Below are positions 61,043 to 64,000 of a stretch of 64,000 nt of DNA, piece after piece. The stretch is from SZUA-36 sp963753105. GTDB lineage: Bacteria > Pseudomonadota > Gammaproteobacteria > Xanthomonadales > SZUA-36. The notes beneath the pieces are model-generated. The model was not told the DNA's origin, did no database searches, and saw only the letters and a program-made list of their open reading frames with translations. How positions within the stretch are numbered: position 1 is the first letter of the stretch; every line of letters starts with the position of its first letter. Both the position numbers and the translations under genes were made by a program. The stretch covers positions 1 to 64,000 of the forward strand of contig CAVWBD010000006.1 in assembly GCA_963753105.1 (NCBI GenBank). The letters run 5' to 3'.

Positions 61043-62119
61043 GTGAGATTTATTCTACTCAATCCGGGGCCGGTGTCCTTGAGTGAGGGTGTCCGGCGGG
61101 CTGCCACGCGGGTGGACCTGTGCCACCGGGAACCGGAATATTTCGAAGTACAGGACCGGGTCATCCAGGGTCTGCTGGATGTTTATGGCTGTGATTCCGA
61201 ACAATGGGCGGCGGTTCTGACCGGTGGTTCCGGCACATCTGCCCTCGAGGCCATGATGGCTTCCCTGTTACCGGATGACACCCACCTGCTGGTGCCGGAG
61301 AACGGCGTGTACGGTGAGCGCCTGACCCGTATCGCCGGTATTTACGGCATTCGTTGCCAGGCGCTGCGGGCAGAATGGGGTGAGCCCATTGACCTGGATG
61401 CGCTGGATGTCATGCTGGCTAGTGGTGAGTTTACCCACGTGGCCGCCGTGCATCACGAGACTACCACCGGGCGTTTGAACCCGGTCGCGGATATTGCCGC
61501 CTTGTGTACCAAACACGGCGTCCAGTTACTGCTGGATGCAGTATCGAGCTTCGGCGCAGAGGCCATTCCATTCGAAGAACCATCCTTACTGGCCTTGGCG
61601 GCAACTGCCAACAAGTGCCTGCACGGTATCCCGGGTCTCGCCATGGTATTGTGCCGCCGCGAGGCGTTGGCGCAGGGTATCGAGCCCCGCAGCCTGAGTC
61701 TGCACCTGCCGGGTTGGGCGGAGCACCAGGCACGACAGTCAACACCGTTCACACCGGCCGTTAACGCTGTATTGGCACTGGCCCAGGCCCTTCAAGAGTT
61801 ACACAATCAAGGTGGCTGGCAGGCGCGCCGTGCGCGTTACCTGGAACTGGCAACAAGGGTTGCAGACACTTGCCGGGCGCTTGGTATTGCCGAGTGGATA
61901 CCAGCAGGGGAAAGTTCCTGCGTGCTGCGCAGTTACCACCTGCCCGATGGCCTTGGTTACGATGAACTGCATGATGGGCTGAAACAGCATGGTTTTATCA
62001 TCTACGCCGGGCAGGGCGACCTGGCCCGCAAGTTGTTCAGGATATCGACCATGGGTGAGATCAGCGATTCTGATATGGCCCGGTTGGAGCAGGCCCTGAA
62101 GATCGTGATTGCGCCTTGA
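61043..62119 (+). CDS. 2-aminoethylphosphonate-type transaminase (class V)
   Basis: 358 residues from GTG 61043. LLNPGPVSLSEGVRRA is the AEP-pyruvate transaminase opening, LTGGSGTSALEAMM binds PLP phosphate, and TANKCLHGIPG holds the PLP lysine K191. In a biosynthetic cluster it would aminate phosphonoacetaldehyde to 2-aminoethylphosphonate, the reverse of its role in degradation. No phosphonatase (phnX) is visible, which favours synthesis. Confidence 0.88.
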   Translation: MRFILLNPGPVSLSEGVRRAATRVDLCHREPEYFEVQDRVIQGLLDVYGCDSEQWAAVLTGGSGTSALEAMMASLLPDDTHLLVPENGVYGERLTRIAGIYGIRCQALRAEWGEPIDLDALDVMLASGEFTHVAAVHHETTTGRLNPVADIAALCTKHGVQLLLDAVSSFGAEAIPFEEPSLLALAATANKCLHGIPGLAMVLCRREALAQGIEPRSLSLHLPGWAEHQARQSTPFTPAVNAVLALAQALQELHNQGGWQARRARYLELATRVADTCRALGIAEWIPAGESSCVLRSYHLPDGLGYDELHDGLKQHGFIIYAGQGDLARKLFRISTMGEISDSDMARLEQALKIVIAP

Positions 62120-62130
62120 GAGACAGAACA

Positions 62131-62376
62131 ATGCATGAATACAATAATATCCGCGCTTACAAACGGCAGTTGATGTTGACGGGGGTGTTGTTTTTTACCT
62201 TGCTGCCAATACCGGCGCAGGCTTACCTGGACCCGACCACGGGCAGCATGCTGATCTCGGCCATCGTGGGCCTGTTCGCCTCCCTGGTGCTGGCAATCAA
62301 GACCTACTGGTACCGGATCAAGTCATTTTTCAAGGGCAAACCGGACCAACCAGAAAGCGACGATGACGCAGCCTGA
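62131..62376 (+). CDS. Small YLDP-motif membrane protein
   Basis: 81 residues from ATG 62131; a TTG at 62116 overlapping the transaminase stop is possible. A signal-like helix (LTGVLFFTLLPIPAQA) precedes AYLDPTTGSMLISAIVG and a second helix, then YWYRIKSFF and a charged tail. Short proteins with the AYLDPGTGS pattern are often found next to sulfatase/alkaline-phosphatase-type envelope enzymes, as here. Function unknown. Confidence 0.75.
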   Translation: MHEYNNIRAYKRQLMLTGVLFFTLLPIPAQAYLDPTTGSMLISAIVGLFASLVLAIKTYWYRIKSFFKGKPDQPESDDDAA

Positions 62377-62426
62377 GTACTGCCCTTTCCTTACCGGATC
62401 CGTTGTGACGGGCGGATTCTGAACCA

Positions 62427-63611
62427 ATGGGGATGTTCCGGGCATGGTCAGCTTGGCGTGGGTACCGCAAATTGTCGGCGGACTGGCGCAATATTGTCAT
62501 CTACTCCGAAAGCGGCCAGGACTGGCACTATTTTGCAGGTCTGGTCGAGGTGCTCAATGGCAGTTTGCAGCGCAAGGTAAGCTATATCACCTCTGATAAC
62601 ACGGATCCGGGTCTTGAGCGTGTCCATGATTTATATAAGGCGATTTGCCTGCCGGAAGGTTTTTTCCTGACCCTGCATTTCAATATGCAAAAGGCCGACG
62701 TGGTTGTGCTGACCATGATGGACCTGGATAAGCTGCAGCTGAAGAAATCGATCAACCCGGTGCATTATGTCTACCTGTTCCACGCGCTGGGCAGCACGCA
62801 CATGGTGGATCACGCCGATTCCTACGATGCCTATGACAGCCTGTTCTGCGTCGGGCCGCACCACGTAGCCGAATTGCGCAAACGCGAAGAAATGCAGGAT
62901 ATACCGCCGCGCAACCTGTTTGAGTACGGGCACCCGCGTCTTGAAGACCTGTTGCAATCGGCGCAGGAATACGAGCGCAAACATGGTGAACGCGGTGCGG
63001 ATGAGGCACCGGTCGTACTGATCGCACCGACCTGGGGTGAGCAATCCATTTTCAACAGCTGTGGCGAGGAGTTGGTCGGGATATTGCTGGAAGCGGGTTA
63101 CCATGTGATCGTGCGGCCACATTACCAGACATCAAAATTGACCCCCGCAGTCATCGATAAGCTGAAAGTACGTTATGCAGAGCATGCCAACATCGAGTTT
63201 CAGGACCGCATGGGTGAGAGCAATACACTGTTCCGTTCGGATATCCTGATCTGCGACTGGTCGGCGATGGCCATCGAATACGCGCTTGCCCTTGAAAAAC
63301 CGGTATTGTTCATCGACCTGCCACGACGCGTACGTAATCCTGACTGGCAGGAACTGGGTATCGAACCGCTGGAGGCATCCTTCCGCGAAGTGGCCGGCGA
63401 TATCGTTTCTCCAGGCGAACTGGATGAGGTCCCGCAAAAGATTGCGGCGCTATTGGAGCGAAGGGAAGAGTTCAGGCAGTCGATGCGGCAACGACGCTCA
63501 CAATTGGTCTACAACATCGGCAACAGTATCGAGGCGGGGGCACGGGAAATCGCCCGCCTGGCCGATGAAAAAGCAAGGGAAAGAACGATGCGGGAGCAAG
63601 CCGATGGCTGA
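62427..63611 (+). CDS. CDP-glycerol glycerophosphotransferase-like protein
   Basis: 394 residues. The TagB/TagF-type fold is shown by VYLFHALGSTHMVDH, YGHPRLEDLL, VVLIAPTWGE, VIVRPHYQTS and the C-terminal DILICDWSAMAIEYALALEK. These enzymes transfer an alcohol phosphate from a CDP donor, usually to teichoic-type polymers. With CTP-type transferases upstream, the donor could be a CMP-phosphonate or CDP-alcohol. It overlaps the next gene by 8 bases. Confidence 0.83.
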   Translation: MGMFRAWSAWRGYRKLSADWRNIVIYSESGQDWHYFAGLVEVLNGSLQRKVSYITSDNTDPGLERVHDLYKAICLPEGFFLTLHFNMQKADVVVLTMMDLDKLQLKKSINPVHYVYLFHALGSTHMVDHADSYDAYDSLFCVGPHHVAELRKREEMQDIPPRNLFEYGHPRLEDLLQSAQEYERKHGERGADEAPVVLIAPTWGEQSIFNSCGEELVGILLEAGYHVIVRPHYQTSKLTPAVIDKLKVRYAEHANIEFQDRMGESNTLFRSDILICDWSAMAIEYALALEKPVLFIDLPRRVRNPDWQELGIEPLEASFREVAGDIVSPGELDEVPQKIAALLERREEFRQSMRQRRSQLVYNIGNSIEAGAREIARLADEKARERTMREQADG

Positions 63612-64000
63612 TTTGCCTGTTGAAAGCCCCGGACGCCGGCAGCTATTCCGTTGGCTGGGCTGGTTTGCGCTGGCCAACGCCGTAGTTTTTGGCCTGATCG
63701 GTTTGCGCTATCTCGGTGGTGGTGTCAGTGGCCAGACACCGTTGGCCTGGCTCTACCTGGTGACCATTTACATCAGTCACTACAGTTGGCTGACACTGTT
63801 TCCACTTCTATTGCTCGTGGCACCGGTAATTGTGCTGATACCCCGGTTTGGCTGGGTCAGGACAGTGGCCATCGTGTTGATGGCGGTCATGATTGCCATC
63901 ATCATGCTCGACAGCCTGTTGTGGTCGCAGAGCCGTTTCCACATTAATGGTCTGACCCTGAAAATACTGGGCACATCGAGCTTTATCTTCGTTGCTGTCA
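63604..64000 (+). CDS. YejM/PbgA-like inner-membrane protein, N-terminal part (cut by window edge)
   Basis: ATG 63604 overlaps the upstream stop by 8 bases (ATGGCTGA). The visible 132 residues open with FRWLGWFALANAVVFGLIGLR in general pattern, then several membrane helices and ILMAVMIAIIMLDSLLWSQ-type segment plus FHINGLTLKILG. This order and the RFHIN motif match the DUF3413 membrane domain of YejM/PbgA. The periplasmic hydrolase-like domain would follow beyond the window. E. coli YejM regulates LPS synthesis; cluster relatives may transfer or hydrolyse phospho-head groups. Its role here is inference. Confidence 0.75.
   Translation, partial: MADLPVESPGRRQLFRWLGWFALANAVVFGLIGLRYLGGGVSGQTPLAWLYLVTIYISHYSWLTLFPLLLLVAPVIVLIPRFGWVRTVAIVLMAVMIAIIMLDSLLWSQSRFHINGLTLKILGTSSFIFVAV

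Noticed and set aside
1..64000. CRISPR arrays, prophage, insertion-sequence transposase or rRNA genes
   Set aside because: None seen: no regularly spaced direct repeats, transposase motifs, phage genes or rRNA segments.

Overview
This window is a stretch of gammaproteobacterial chromosome, mostly core genome and densely packed on the plus strand. Evidence for the group is the conserved gene order tpiA-secG-tRNA-Leu-nuoA to nuoN-tRNA-fMet-rimP-nusA-infB-rbfA-truB-rpsO-pnp, a leuS-lptE-holA-nadD-rsfS-rlmH block, and maf-rng-yhdP-tldD with darP/pmbA nearby. The species cannot be named from the sequence. An IPTL-CTERM-like surface protein and a phosphonate pathway would fit an environmental, perhaps marine or sediment, lineage; that is inference.

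Layout. 1-1442: the start of an indolepyruvate ferredoxin oxidoreductase alpha gene (minus strand, cut by the window edge) divergent from an Lrp/AsnC regulator across an AT-rich gap. 1657-4347: a small XRE regulator with a membrane protein, then a large PLP aminotransferase downstream of tRNA-Glu. 4376-10218: pcnB-folK, a candidate small RNA, pgi, and a TPR-Fic protein. 10319-25799: leuS, lptE, holA, nadD, rsfS, rlmH, maf, rng, yhdP, tldD, darP, pmbA. 25967-30990: accessory genes (HExxH peptidase, IPTL-CTERM-like protein, and an SDR / L-2-hydroxyglutarate oxidase-like / CadD-like / YbaK operon). 31226-47181: tpiA, secG, tRNA-Leu and all fourteen respiratory complex I genes, with nuoC and nuoD separate. 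47210-56345: metY-type initiator tRNA, rimP-nusA-infB-rbfA-truB, rpsO-pnp. 56723-64000: a phosphonate biosynthesis cluster.

The phosphonate cluster is the most interesting system. PEP mutase (fused to a nucleotidyltransferase domain, but with a one-base frameshift between the domains), phosphonopyruvate decarboxylase and a 2-aminoethylphosphonate-type transaminase together give a route from PEP to 2-aminoethylphosphonate. A second nucleotidyltransferase, a CDP-glycerol-glycerophosphotransferase-like protein, a small YLDP-type membrane protein, an ICMT-like methyltransferase and a YejM/PbgA-like membrane protein suggest that a phosphonate head group is activated with CTP and placed on an envelope lipid or glycan.

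The second strong signal is a dispersed family of 100-210 bp structured intergenic repeats (four clear copies and one divergent, larger one). Stem sequences differ between copies while base pairing is kept, and the hairpin loops (TCCC or TCCA) stay nearly constant. The divergent copy sits between rbfA and truB and appears to supply the truB ribosome binding site.
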